From the NCBI RefSeq assembly GCF_004785795.1, contig NZ_SRRO01000001.1:992001-1056000 (forward strand): a stretch of DNA of 64,000 bases, in the 5' to 3' direction. A program made the position numbers and the translations under genes. Below are positions 16,428 through 23,984 of the stretch, piece by piece; within the stretch, counting starts at the first letter, position 1, and every line of letters begins with the position of its first letter. The DNA comes from Nocardioides eburneiflavus (GTDB taxonomy: Bacteria > Actinomycetota > Actinomycetes > Propionibacteriales > Nocardioidaceae). The notes beneath the pieces were generated by a model. It saw only the letters and a program-made list of their open reading frames with translations, searched no databases and had not been told where the DNA came from.

Positions 16428-18152
16428 GTGAACGACGAGCATCCCGCGCCCGAGCAGACCTTCTCCGACCTCGGCCTCTCCGCCGAGGTGCTCAAGGCGC
16501 TCTCGGACGTCGGCTACGAGACCCCCTCGCCGATCCAGGCGCGCACCATCCCGCCGCTGCTCGAGGGGCGCGACGTCGTCGGCCTCGCCCAGACCGGCAC
16601 GGGCAAGACCGCTGCCTTCGCACTGCCGATCCTCTCTCGCCTCGACCTCTCGCAGAAGAAGCCGCAGGCCCTCGTCCTGGCCCCGACCCGCGAGCTCGCG
16701 CTCCAGGTCTCTGAGGCCTTCGAGCGCTACGCCGCGCACCTGCGGGGCGTGCATGTCCTCCCGATCTACGGCGGCCAGGGCTATGGCGTCCAGCTGTCCG
16801 CGCTGCGCCGCGGCGTGCACGTCGTCGTCGGCACGCCGGGCCGCGTCATGGACCACCTCGAGAAGGGCACGCTCGACCTCAGCGAGCTGCGCTTCCTGGT
16901 GCTCGACGAGGCCGACGAGATGCTCAACATGGGCTTCGCCGAGGACGTCGAGACGATCCTGGCCGACACCCCCTCCGACAAGGACGTGGCGCTGTTCTCC
17001 GCCACCATGCCGAAGGCGATCCGCCGCATCGCGGAGAACTACCTCTCCGACCCGGTCGAGATCTCGGTCAAGGGCAAGACCTCGACGGCGTCCAACATCA
17101 CCCAGCGCTACCTCATCGTGTCGTACCCGCAGAAGGTCGACGCCCTGACCCGCATCCTCGAGGTCGAGAACTTCGAGGCGATGATCGTCTTCGTCCGGAC
17201 CAAGAACGAGACCGAGACCCTGGCCGAGAAGCTGCGCGCCCGGGGCTACTCCGCGATGGCGATCAACGGCGACGTCGCCCAGGTGCAGCGCGAGCGCACG
17301 GTCAACCAGCTCAAGGCCGGCAAGCTCGACATCCTCGTCGCCACCGACGTCGCGGCCCGCGGCCTCGACGTCGAGCGGATCAGCCACGTCGTCAACTACG
17401 ACATCCCCACCGACACCGAGTCCTACGTCCACCGCATCGGCCGTACGGGACGCGCCGGGCGCAGCGGGGACTCGATCGCCTTCGTCACCCCGCGTGAGCG
17501 GCACCTGCTGCGTGCGATCGAGAAGGCCACCAAGCAGCCGCTCACCCAGATGCAGCTGCCGACCGTCGACGACGTCAACGCCACGAGGCTCACGCGCTTC
17601 GACGACCAGATCACCCAGGCGCTGGCGCAGCCGGAGCGCATCGACTTCTTCCGCGACGTGGTCGCCCACTACGTCAGCGAGCACGACGTCGCCGAGGTCG
17701 ACGTGGCCGCCGCGCTCGCCGCGGTGATGCACGGCGAGCAGCCGCTGCTGCTCGAGGCCGAGCCCGAGCCGCGCCAGCGCTCCTTCGAGGAGCGCTCGAG
17801 CCACGGCGGCAAGGCCGACCGGTCGCCCCGCGAGTCGCGCAGCGGTCAGCCGATGGCGGCGTACCGCATCGAGGTCGGCAAGCGGCACAAGGTCGAGCCG
17901 CGCCAGATCGTCGGCGCCCTGGCCAACGAGGGCGGCCTCTCGCGCGGGGACTTCGGCTACATCTCGATCAAGCCGGACTTCTCCGTCGTCGAGCTCCCCG
18001 CCGACCTCCCCGCCGGCACCCTCGACCGGCTCGCGAGCACCCGGATCTCCGGCAAGCTCATCGAGATCAAGCCCGACAACGGTCCGTTCCGCGGCCGTCC
18101 GGGCGGCGGACACCGGAAGGGCGGCGGCTACAAGGGCAAGAACCCCCGCTGA
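16428..18152 (+). CDS. deaD: DEAD-box ATP-dependent RNA helicase (DeaD/CsdA type)
   Basis: A 574-residue RNA helicase. All motifs are visible: Q motif SPIQARTIPPLL, I AQTGTGKT, Ia PTRELALQV, Ib GTPGR, II DEAD, III SAT, V ATDVAARGLD and VI HRIGRTGRAG. A DbpA-type RNA-binding domain fills residues about 470-550 (YRIEVGKRHKVEPRQIVGAL). The tail GGGHRKGGGYKGKN is basic and Gly-rich. The expected role is remodelling structured RNA in ribosome assembly and cold adaptation. The start at 16428 rests on the leaderless promoter pattern. It ends immediately before a tandem repeat array. Confidence 0.93.
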   Translation: MNDEHPAPEQTFSDLGLSAEVLKALSDVGYETPSPIQARTIPPLLEGRDVVGLAQTGTGKTAAFALPILSRLDLSQKKPQALVLAPTRELALQVSEAFERYAAHLRGVHVLPIYGGQGYGVQLSALRRGVHVVVGTPGRVMDHLEKGTLDLSELRFLVLDEADEMLNMGFAEDVETILADTPSDKDVALFSATMPKAIRRIAENYLSDPVEISVKGKTSTASNITQRYLIVSYPQKVDALTRILEVENFEAMIVFVRTKNETETLAEKLRARGYSAMAINGDVAQVQRERTVNQLKAGKLDILVATDVAARGLDVERISHVVNYDIPTDTESYVHRIGRTGRAGRSGDSIAFVTPRERHLLRAIEKATKQPLTQMQLPTVDDVNATRLTRFDDQITQALAQPERIDFFRDVVAHYVSEHDVAEVDVAAALAAVMHGEQPLLLEAEPEPRQRSFEERSSHGGKADRSPRESRSGQPMAAYRIEVGKRHKVEPRQIVGALANEGGLSRGDFGYISIKPDFSVVELPADLPAGTLDRLASTRISGKLIEIKPDNGPFRGRPGGGHRKGGGYKGKNPR

Positions 18153-18300
18153 GCGGGCGCGTCCTGACGACGTCCGCGCGGCGAGTGGGCGCGTCCTGAC
18201 GACGTACACGCGTCGAGTCGGCGCGTCCTGACGACGTACGCGCAGCGAGTGGGCGCGCCCTGACGACGTACACGCGTCGAGTCGGCGCATCCTGAACGCG
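18151..18300 (+). repeat. 32-bp tandem repeat array between convergent genes
   Basis: Four full 32-bp units (18151-18182, 18183-18214, 18215-18246, 18247-18278) and a partial fifth (18279-18300). The consensus opens GAGTSGGCGCGTCCTGACGA and continues with a CGTACACGC-like end. The first unit overlaps the helicase stop codon. Units touch each other with no spacers, so this is not a CRISPR array. Confidence 0.9.
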
Positions 18301-18323
18301 AAGTTGTCAGGATGCGCCGACTC
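18279..18323. terminator. 17-bp stem hairpin formed by direct and inverted repeat copies
   Basis: The partial fifth unit (18279-18295) pairs perfectly over 17 bp with an inverted copy (18307-18323); the loop is 11 bases. A second inverted partial copy begins at about 18337. Its position between convergent helicase and YceI genes suits a bidirectional terminator. Confidence 0.75.
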
Positions 18324-18357
18324 GGGGGTGAGGCGGTGTCAGGATGCGCCTACTCGG

Positions 18358-18924
18358 TCAGGCCTTGATGGCGGAGACGTCGAACTCGAGCTTGATCTTC
18401 TCGGAGACGAGCACGCCGCCGGTCTCGAGCGCGGCGTTCCAGGTGAGGCCCCAGTCCTTGCGGTTGATGGTGGTCTCGCCCTCGAAGCCGACGCGGACGT
18501 TGCCGAAGGGGTCCTGGGCGGAACCGGTCTGCTCGAAGTCGATGGCGACCGACTTGGTGACGTCCTTGATGGTCAGGTCGCCGGTGATGGTCCAGTCGCT
18601 GCCGTCACGCTTCACGTCGGTCGAGACGAAGGTGATGGTCGGGTAGGTCTCGGCGTCGAAGAAGTCGCCGGACTTGAGGTGGCCGTCGCGGTCCGCGCTG
18701 CCGGTCTCGATCGAGGCGACCTGGATGGTGAGGTCGACCTTGGACGCGGCGGGGTCCTTCTCGTCGATGTGGGCGGTGCCCTCGAAGGCGCCGAACTGGC
18801 CACGGACCTTGGTGACCATGGCGTGGCGGGCCACGAAGCCGAGGCGGCTGTGGCTGACGTCGAGGGCGTAGTCGCCGGTGATGTCGTCGATGGCGGTGGT
18901 GGGGGCGTCGAAACCAGTGGTCAT
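18358..18924 (-). CDS. YceI family protein
   Basis: A 188-residue YceI-like beta-barrel lipocalin fold that binds isoprenoid-type lipids in known members. Landmarks are YALDVSHSRLGFVARHAMVTKVRGQF (about 21-46), SGDFFDAETYPTITFVS and GDLTIKDVTKSVAIDFE. No signal peptide is visible, so it should be cytoplasmic, as most actinobacterial versions are. ATG 18924 follows AGGAG by about eight bases; an upstream ATG at 18969 lacks this. It may act in stress responses, but the ligand is unknown. Confidence 0.93.
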   Translation of the reverse strand: MTTGFDAPTTAIDDITGDYALDVSHSRLGFVARHAMVTKVRGQFGAFEGTAHIDEKDPAASKVDLTIQVASIETGSADRDGHLKSGDFFDAETYPTITFVSTDVKRDGSDWTITGDLTIKDVTKSVAIDFEQTGSAQDPFGNVRVGFEGETTINRKDWGLTWNAALETGGVLVSEKIKLEFDVSAIKA

Positions 18925-19038
18925 GTCAGATGCTCCTGCGTGGGTTGGGTTGGTAGAACTTTCAACCACCGTAACGACCGATCCCCGCGGTCCATTCCCG
19001 GCCGCACGGATTTCTTCGAGCTCCTCCGGAAATGCCCG

Positions 19039-19068
19039 CGAGCCACGCCCCGGACGGGGCGTGGCTCG
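19039..19068 (-). terminator. hairpin after the 41-residue gene
   Basis: A perfect 13-bp stem (19039-19051 with 19056-19068) and a 4-base loop, 28 bp beyond the stop of the small gene. It is one of the clearest terminators in the window. Confidence 0.75.
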
Positions 19069-19095
19069 TGCGTGTGAGCTGAGTGCGACTGACGG

Positions 19096-19221
19096 TCAGG
19101 CGGCCTGCGTGGCGACTGCCCCGGCCACCGACCAGCGTGCCTCCATGTGGGTGCGACCCGACTCGTCGGTGACGGCGACCCAGGTGCAGACCGGCTTGCC
19201 GGTCATCGTCTGCTTGCTCAT
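19096..19221 (-). CDS. small protein of 41 residues, unknown function
   Basis: A short protein beginning MSKQTMTGKPVCTWVAV, with the phrase DESGRTHMEARW before an Ala-rich end. The reading frame is well supported. GGGAGGT lies five bases before ATG 19221, a 13-bp terminator hairpin follows the stop, and codon third positions are GC-biased in this frame. A single Cys and an aromatic core suggest a small folded module. No family is recognised from sequence alone. Two direct CCGTTCAC repeats (about 19232-19250) lie in its promoter area and might bind a regulator. Confidence 0.7.
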   Translation of the reverse strand: MSKQTMTGKPVCTWVAVTDESGRTHMEARWSVAGAVATQAA

Positions 19222-19411
19222 GTGACACCTCCCGTTCACTGTCCGTTCACCTACGATAGCACCTCCCCACTCTCACACCACGATTTCCCTCGATCCCGGT
19301 CCACGACCTCCACCTGCGCACCCGTGCGTGCGCGCGACGGCCCTGTGTCCCCCACTTGGGGGTGGTGGGACTGGCCCTGGAGGACCTTGTCGAGGCCATA
19401 CGTACCCAATC

Positions 19412-19427
19412 TGCCCGATATCGGGCA
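19412..19427. promoter_or_regulatory. perfect 16-bp palindrome upstream of the 98-residue gene
   Basis: TGCCCGATATCGGGCA is a perfect dyad that ends five bases before the proposed TTG start at 19433. It is well placed to be an operator. Confidence 0.45.
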
Positions 19428-19432
19428 AGAAG

Positions 19433-19729
19433 TTGGCCATCGTTGGTGACAACGCGCAGACTCTCCGGGTGCCCGATCCTGCGCTCGTCTCCCACGTCGT
19501 CGCCACGACCTCGTTGACGGCGGGTGAGGCCGCCCGGGTGATCGAGGACGTGATCGCCTTCCACGCCCAGCCCGTGGAGGTCTACGTCCGGGCCCGCCAC
19601 GCGAGCCTCAAGGCGTACGGCGCCCGGAACCCCGAGATCTTCGCGCGCATCGCCGAGGAGCTCGCCCACCGGGTCGTGGCCGCGCCGGAGCTCTCCGAGC
19701 GCCAGCTGCGACGCATCGTCTACGGCTGA
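19433..19729 (+). CDS. conserved-looking helical protein, unknown function
   Basis: About 98 residues with clear coding character from SHVVATTSLTAGEAARVIEDV to the end ERQLRRIVYG, mostly alpha-helical. No motif is recognised. The start is uncertain. TTG 19433 is the first plausible codon after a 16-bp palindrome, GTG 19470 is the alternative, and no strong ribosome site precedes either. It lies 75 bp upstream of glmS on the same strand, separated by an imperfect repeat element, so it might be co-transcribed with glmS. Confidence 0.55.
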   Translation: MAIVGDNAQTLRVPDPALVSHVVATTSLTAGEAARVIEDVIAFHAQPVEVYVRARHASLKAYGARNPEIFARIAEELAHRVVAAPELSERQLRRIVYG

Positions 19730-19731
19730 CC

Positions 19732-19768
19732 GTGGTCTCGAGGCTCGCTCCGCTCGCACCTCGACCAC
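19732..19768. repeat. imperfect palindromic repeat before glmS
   Basis: GTGGTCTCGAGG (19732-19743) pairs imperfectly with CCTCGACCAC (19759-19768) around a CTCGCTCCGCTCGCA centre. A decayed piece occurs at about 25570-25592, and related sequences occur at 27.65-27.95 kb and 33.34-33.50 kb. Confidence 0.6.
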
Positions 19769-19804
19769 CGAACCCCAACCGCACCTAGAGGAGAACCAGG
19801 AAAC

Positions 19805-21628
19805 ATGTGTGGAATCGTCGGCTACATCGGCGGCCAGGAGGCCGCTCCGGTCGTCCTCGAGGGCCTCACCCGCCTCGAGCACCGCGGGTACGACTCGGCC
19901 GGCGTCGCGGTCCTGGGCGGCCGCGGCATCCGGGTCGCCAAGCGCGCCGGGCGCGTACGCGACCTCACCGGCGCCCTGCCGAAGCGGTTCGCCGGCAGCA
20001 CGGGCATCGGCCACACCCGGTGGGCCACCCACGGCCCGGCGAGCGACGTCAACGCCCACCCGCACACCGACGAGACGGGCCGCGTGGCCGTCGTGCACAA
20101 CGGCATCATCGACAACTCGGCCGCCCTGCGCGCCGACCTCACCGGTGCGGGCGTCGAGCTGACCAGCGACACCGACACCGAGGTGCTCGCCCACCTCGTC
20201 GCGCGCAGCGACGCCGACACCCTCGAGGGCAAGGTCCGCGACGCGCTCGGCGCGGTCGTCGGGACGTACGGCCTCGCGGTGCTGCACGCCGACTTCCCCG
20301 ACCGCATCGTCGTCGCCCGCAACGGCAGCCCCCTCGTGGTCGGCGTCGGCGACAAGGAGATGTACGTCGCCTCCGACCTGGCCGCGATCGTGCGCCACAC
20401 CACGACCGTCGCGATGCTCGACGACGGCGAGATGGCGACCGTGACCGCCGCCGGCTTCACCACGATGCGCCACAGCGACCTCGCGTCCACCGGCAAGACC
20501 GCCGAGGTGGTCGACATCGACGCCTCGGCCTATGACGCCGGGGAGCACGAGTCGTACATGCGCAAGGAGATCCTCGAGCAGCCCACGACCGCCCAGGCGG
20601 TGCTGCGGGGGCGGCTCGACGAGCGCTTCGGCACCGCGCACCTCGGTGGCCTCGACATGGACGCCCGCGACCTCCGCGCCGTGCGCCGGGTGAAGATCCT
20701 GGGCTGCGGCTCGGCCTACTACGTCGGGCAGATGGGCGCGGCGCTCATCGAGGAGCTCGCCCGCATCCCCGCGGACGCCGAGGCGGCCAGCGAGTTCCGC
20801 TACCGCGACCCGGTGATCGAGCCGGACACCCTCTACGTCGCGGTCAGCCAGTCCGGCGAGACCATCGACACCCTGCTCGCGGTGCAGGAGATCCGCCGCA
20901 AGGGCGGGCGCTGCGTCGGGCTGGTCAACGTCGTCGGCTCCGCGATCGCGCGCGAGTGCGACGGCGGCATCTATCTCCACGCCGGCCCCGAGGTGGCGGT
21001 CGCGAGCACCAAGGCGCTGACCAACATGTTCCTCGGCTTCGCGCTGCTCGCCCTCCAGCTCGGGCGGGTGCGCGACCTCTCGATCGCCGACGGCAAGCGC
21101 CTCGTCGCCGGGCTGGAGCGGCTGCCCGGCCAGATCGAGGAGGTCCTCGCCGCCGAGGCCGACCTCGTCGACGTCGCGAAGGAGCTGGCCGAGGCGCGCA
21201 GCCTGTTCTTCATCGGCCGGGTGCGGGGCTTCCCGGTGGCGCGCGAGGGCGCGCAGAAGTTCAAGGAGATCAGCTATCGCCACGCCGAGGCCTACCAGAC
21301 ATCGGAGCTCAAGCACGGCCCGCTCGCGCTGATCGACCCCGAGGTGCCCACCGTGGCCCTGGTGCCCTCCGACGAGCTGACCGAGCGCAACATCGGCGCG
21401 CTCCACGAGATCGACGCGCGGCAGGGTCCGCTGGTCGTGATCACCCACGAGGACGTCGACCTGGGCGAGATCGGTGCGCGCCGCATCGTCGTGCCCCGTA
21501 ACGAGCCCGAGCTCGACCCGATCCTGCTGACGATCCCGCTCCAGCTGCTCGCCTACCACGCCGCGCAGCACCTCGGCCACGACATCGACAAGCCCCGCAA
21601 CCTCGCGAAGTCGGTCACCGTCGAGTAG
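19805..21628 (+). CDS. glmS: glutamine--fructose-6-phosphate aminotransferase (isomerizing)
   Basis: A 607-residue GlmS, which makes glucosamine-6-phosphate from fructose-6-phosphate and glutamine, the entry to UDP-GlcNAc, peptidoglycan and mycothiol. The N-terminal glutaminase begins MCGIVGYIG with nucleophile Cys2 (first after processing) and contains LEHRGYDSAG and GHTRWATHG. Two SIS domains follow, with ILGCGSAYYVGQ, VSQSGETIDTL and FIGRVRGFPVAREGAQKFKEI, and it closes with the typical NLAKSVTVE. GAGGAG precedes ATG 19805. No glmS ribozyme is expected in this group and none was seen. Confidence 0.98.
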   Translation: MCGIVGYIGGQEAAPVVLEGLTRLEHRGYDSAGVAVLGGRGIRVAKRAGRVRDLTGALPKRFAGSTGIGHTRWATHGPASDVNAHPHTDETGRVAVVHNGIIDNSAALRADLTGAGVELTSDTDTEVLAHLVARSDADTLEGKVRDALGAVVGTYGLAVLHADFPDRIVVARNGSPLVVGVGDKEMYVASDLAAIVRHTTTVAMLDDGEMATVTAAGFTTMRHSDLASTGKTAEVVDIDASAYDAGEHESYMRKEILEQPTTAQAVLRGRLDERFGTAHLGGLDMDARDLRAVRRVKILGCGSAYYVGQMGAALIEELARIPADAEAASEFRYRDPVIEPDTLYVAVSQSGETIDTLLAVQEIRRKGGRCVGLVNVVGSAIARECDGGIYLHAGPEVAVASTKALTNMFLGFALLALQLGRVRDLSIADGKRLVAGLERLPGQIEEVLAAEADLVDVAKELAEARSLFFIGRVRGFPVAREGAQKFKEISYRHAEAYQTSELKHGPLALIDPEVPTVALVPSDELTERNIGALHEIDARQGPLVVITHEDVDLGEIGARRIVVPRNEPELDPILLTIPLQLLAYHAAQHLGHDIDKPRNLAKSVTVE

Positions 21629-21653
21629 GTCCGACCGGCCGGAGATGGACTGG

Positions 21654-21687
21654 GCGCCCCTTGCCGCATGGGGTCGGCAAGGGGCGC
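21654..21687. terminator. hairpin between convergent glmS and glpD
   Basis: A perfect 12-bp stem (21654-21665 with 21676-21687) and a 10-base loop, 26 bp after the glmS stop and 53 bp after the glpD stop on the other strand. Confidence 0.7.
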
Positions 21688-21739
21688 GCCGAGCAGAACC
21701 TTCCCACCAGTCCTGCGTCCTGTCCGGGGATCACCCGAA

Positions 21740-23356
21740 CTACCGGCGGATTTTGCTGTGGTGTGGACCACCGGTCCTGTGGGGCGACCACGCGCGAGCG
21801 CTCCGGGACCTCTCCGCGAGGTCGAGGGCGCGCCGCGCGAGCGGCTCGGCGACGGTCCGGTCGGCGGCGACCAGGCCCACCCGTGTGCGTCGCTCGAGCA
21901 GGTCGTCGACGTCGTGGGCGCCCTCGTGCGTGACGGCGAACACCAGCTCGGCGAGGGTCACCGGCACGTCCTCCGACACCGGGGCGAGCAGCTCGTCGTC
22001 GCCGAGGCCGGTGACCTCCCGCGCAGTGGCGAGCACCAGCGCGGCGTCGGTGCCGAAGCGGCGTACGAGCCGGGTCGGCGCGGGGACCCGCCGCAGGGCG
22101 TCGGGAGCGGCGGCGCCGAGCAGCGGTAGCGTCGCGGTCCGGCTCGGCCCGGCCTCGAGCCGGCCCGCCGAGACGAGCGCGTCGAGAGTGTCCTCGGCCA
22201 TCCGGCGGTAGGTCGTCAGCTTGCCCCCGACCACCGTCGTCACGCCGGTGCTCGAGGTGAGGATCGCGTGGCGGCGCGACAGGTCGGCGGTCGCGTCCGT
22301 GCCGGCCACCTCGAGCAGCGGCCGCAGCCCGGCGTACGCCCCGACGACGTCGTCGCGCGTCGGCGGCGTGGCGAACGCCGAGGCCACGACGCCGAGCAGG
22401 AAGTCGATCTCCGCCTCGCTGGGCACGGGCACGTCGGGCACCGGGCCGGTGACCGGCTCGTCGGTGAGTCCGACGTAGATCGTGCCGTCGGGCTGGGGGA
22501 GCACCATCGCGAACCGCGCTCCCGTCCCCGGGATCGGCACCATCACCGCGACCCGGGTGTGGGGCAGCGTCGTCCCGCGCAGGACCAGGTGGGTGCCGCG
22601 GCTCGGCCGCAGCCGGACCTGGTCGTCGAGGTCGCCGGCCCACACGCCGGTGGCGCTGACCACGGCCCGCGCCCGGACCGCACGGGTGGCACCGGTCAGC
22701 CCGTCGACGAGCTCGACGCCCGTGCCCGTCGCTGCGACGACGCGGGCGCGGGTGCGGACGTGGGCACCGTACGAGGCCGCGGTCCGGGCGACAGTGACGA
22801 CGAGGCGGGCGTCGTCCTCGAGCTGCCCGTCCCAGGCGAGGAGGCCGCCGCGCAGGGTGTCGGCGCGCAGGGCGGGGGCGAGGCTGAGCGCCTCGGTGGC
22901 GTTGAGCCGGCGCGGACGGGGGAGCGTACGGGCGGTGGTGCGGGCCGCGCGGCGCAGCGCGTCGCCGGCGTGGAGTCCGCCCCACGTGAGGGCGGCGCGG
23001 CCGCGGGGCATCGCGTCGTTGACCGGGGTCAGCATCGGGAGCGGGTGGACCAGGTGCGGGGCCGTGACGTCCATCAGGATGCCGCGCTCGACGGCGCTCT
23101 CGTGGGCGATCGCGAGCCGGCCCTGGGCGAGGTAGCGCAGGCCGCCGTGCACCAGCTTCGACGACCAGCGCGAGGTGCCGAACGCGAGGTCGTGCGCGTC
23201 GACGGCGAGCACCGACAGCCCGCGGGTCACCGCGTCGAGGGCGACCCCCGCGCCGGTGATGCCGAGCCCGACCACGACCACGTCGACCTCGCCGGGGACC
23301 CCGGCGAGGCCCGGCGTGATCCGGTGCTCGACCGGGGTGGTCACTGGGGTGGTCAC
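21740..23356 (-). CDS. glpD: FAD-dependent glycerol-3-phosphate dehydrogenase
   Basis: A 538-residue flavoprotein oxidising glycerol-3-phosphate to dihydroxyacetone phosphate at the membrane, passing electrons to quinones. The FAD loop is VVVVGLGITGAGVALDAVTRG (about 25-45). GTSRWSSKLVHGGLRYL is the GlpD signature, and VVSATGVWAGD and TTVVGGKLTTYRRMAED are the distal FAD motifs. GTG 23356 overlaps the stop of the TetR gene as GTGA, so the two are coupled. A second in-frame GTG lies four codons on. Pairing with TetR and a divergent alkyl-DHAP-synthase-like gene suggests a lipid-head-group role rather than simple glycerol catabolism. Confidence 0.92.
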   Translation of the reverse strand: MTTPVTTPVEHRITPGLAGVPGEVDVVVVGLGITGAGVALDAVTRGLSVLAVDAHDLAFGTSRWSSKLVHGGLRYLAQGRLAIAHESAVERGILMDVTAPHLVHPLPMLTPVNDAMPRGRAALTWGGLHAGDALRRAARTTARTLPRPRRLNATEALSLAPALRADTLRGGLLAWDGQLEDDARLVVTVARTAASYGAHVRTRARVVAATGTGVELVDGLTGATRAVRARAVVSATGVWAGDLDDQVRLRPSRGTHLVLRGTTLPHTRVAVMVPIPGTGARFAMVLPQPDGTIYVGLTDEPVTGPVPDVPVPSEAEIDFLLGVVASAFATPPTRDDVVGAYAGLRPLLEVAGTDATADLSRRHAILTSSTGVTTVVGGKLTTYRRMAEDTLDALVSAGRLEAGPSRTATLPLLGAAAPDALRRVPAPTRLVRRFGTDAALVLATAREVTGLGDDELLAPVSEDVPVTLAELVFAVTHEGAHDVDDLLERRTRVGLVAADRTVAEPLARRALDLAERSRSARAWSPHRTGGPHHSKIRR

Positions 23357-23967
23357 TGGGGCTCCAGCGTCCGGGCGATGAGGCGGGTGTACTCGTCGTC
23401 GAGGTCGTCGAGCCCGATCCGGTCGTCGGTCATCGTGAGCGCGGAGAACACGAAGCCGTGACCGGCCAGCGTCAGGGACCGGGCCATCAGCACCGGGTCG
23501 CCGGCACGGACGGAGCCGCCCTCCTGGCCGGCCATGATCCCGGCCGCGAGGATCTCGATGAGCGCCTCCTGGGAGCGGCCGCGGCGGTGGAGGAGGTAGG
23601 GGAGCATCAGGTCGGGGTCGAGCTCGACGATGCGGACGAACAGCTCGTTGTCGCGCAGCGCGCGCACCGTCGACAGGGCTGCGGTGGCGATCCCCTCAGG
23701 GGTCGTGGCGGCCGCGGCGTCCGCGGCGGCGGCCTGCGTCGCGGCGGCGATCCCCACCCACTCGCGCGTCATCAGGTCGCCGAGCAGCGAGCCCATGTCG
23801 GGCCACGCGCGATAGATCGTCATCCGGGAGACGCCGGCGCGGCGGGCGACCTCGGTGAGGGTCGTACGCCGCCACCCGACGTCGAGGATGCAGGCGCGCG
23901 CCGCGTCGAGGTAGGCGTCGAGCCGTGGGTCGCCCGACGGACGGTCGATGTGACGAAGTGACGACAT
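23353..23967 (-). CDS. TetR/AcrR-family transcriptional regulator
   Basis: A 204-residue repressor-type protein. The N-terminal HTH spans about 20-65, with TTLTEVARRAGVSRMTIYRAWPD. The C-terminal helices form the ligand pocket. It sits between glpD (co-directional, overlapping) and the alkyl-DHAP-synthase-like gene (divergent, start only 18 bp away), so it probably represses both from one site. The 17 bases between the two starts hold an imperfect dyad (TGTCACACTGTAAC) and the -10 of this gene. The ligand is unknown; a fatty-acyl or lipid effector is an inference. Confidence 0.9.
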   Translation of the reverse strand: MSSLRHIDRPSGDPRLDAYLDAARACILDVGWRRTTLTEVARRAGVSRMTIYRAWPDMGSLLGDLMTREWVGIAAATQAAAADAAAATTPEGIATAALSTVRALRDNELFVRIVELDPDLMLPYLLHRRGRSQEALIEILAAGIMAGQEGGSVRAGDPVLMARSLTLAGHGFVFSALTMTDDRIGLDDLDDEYTRLIARTLEPQ

Positions 23968-23974
23968 GTGTCAC

Positions 23975-23980
23975 ACTGTA
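23975..23980 (-). promoter_or_regulatory. -10 element TACAGT, leaderless start of the TetR gene
   Basis: TANNNT hexamer with seven bases to ATG 23967. The opposite strand has a weaker CACACT (23972-23977), seven bases before ATG 23985, so both divergent genes may be leaderless with interlocked promoters. Confidence 0.5.
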
Positions 23981-23984
23981 ACGC

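Noticed and set aside
18151..18300. CRISPR-like look of the 32-bp array
   Set aside because: No spacers between units; it forms a hairpin with an inverted copy.
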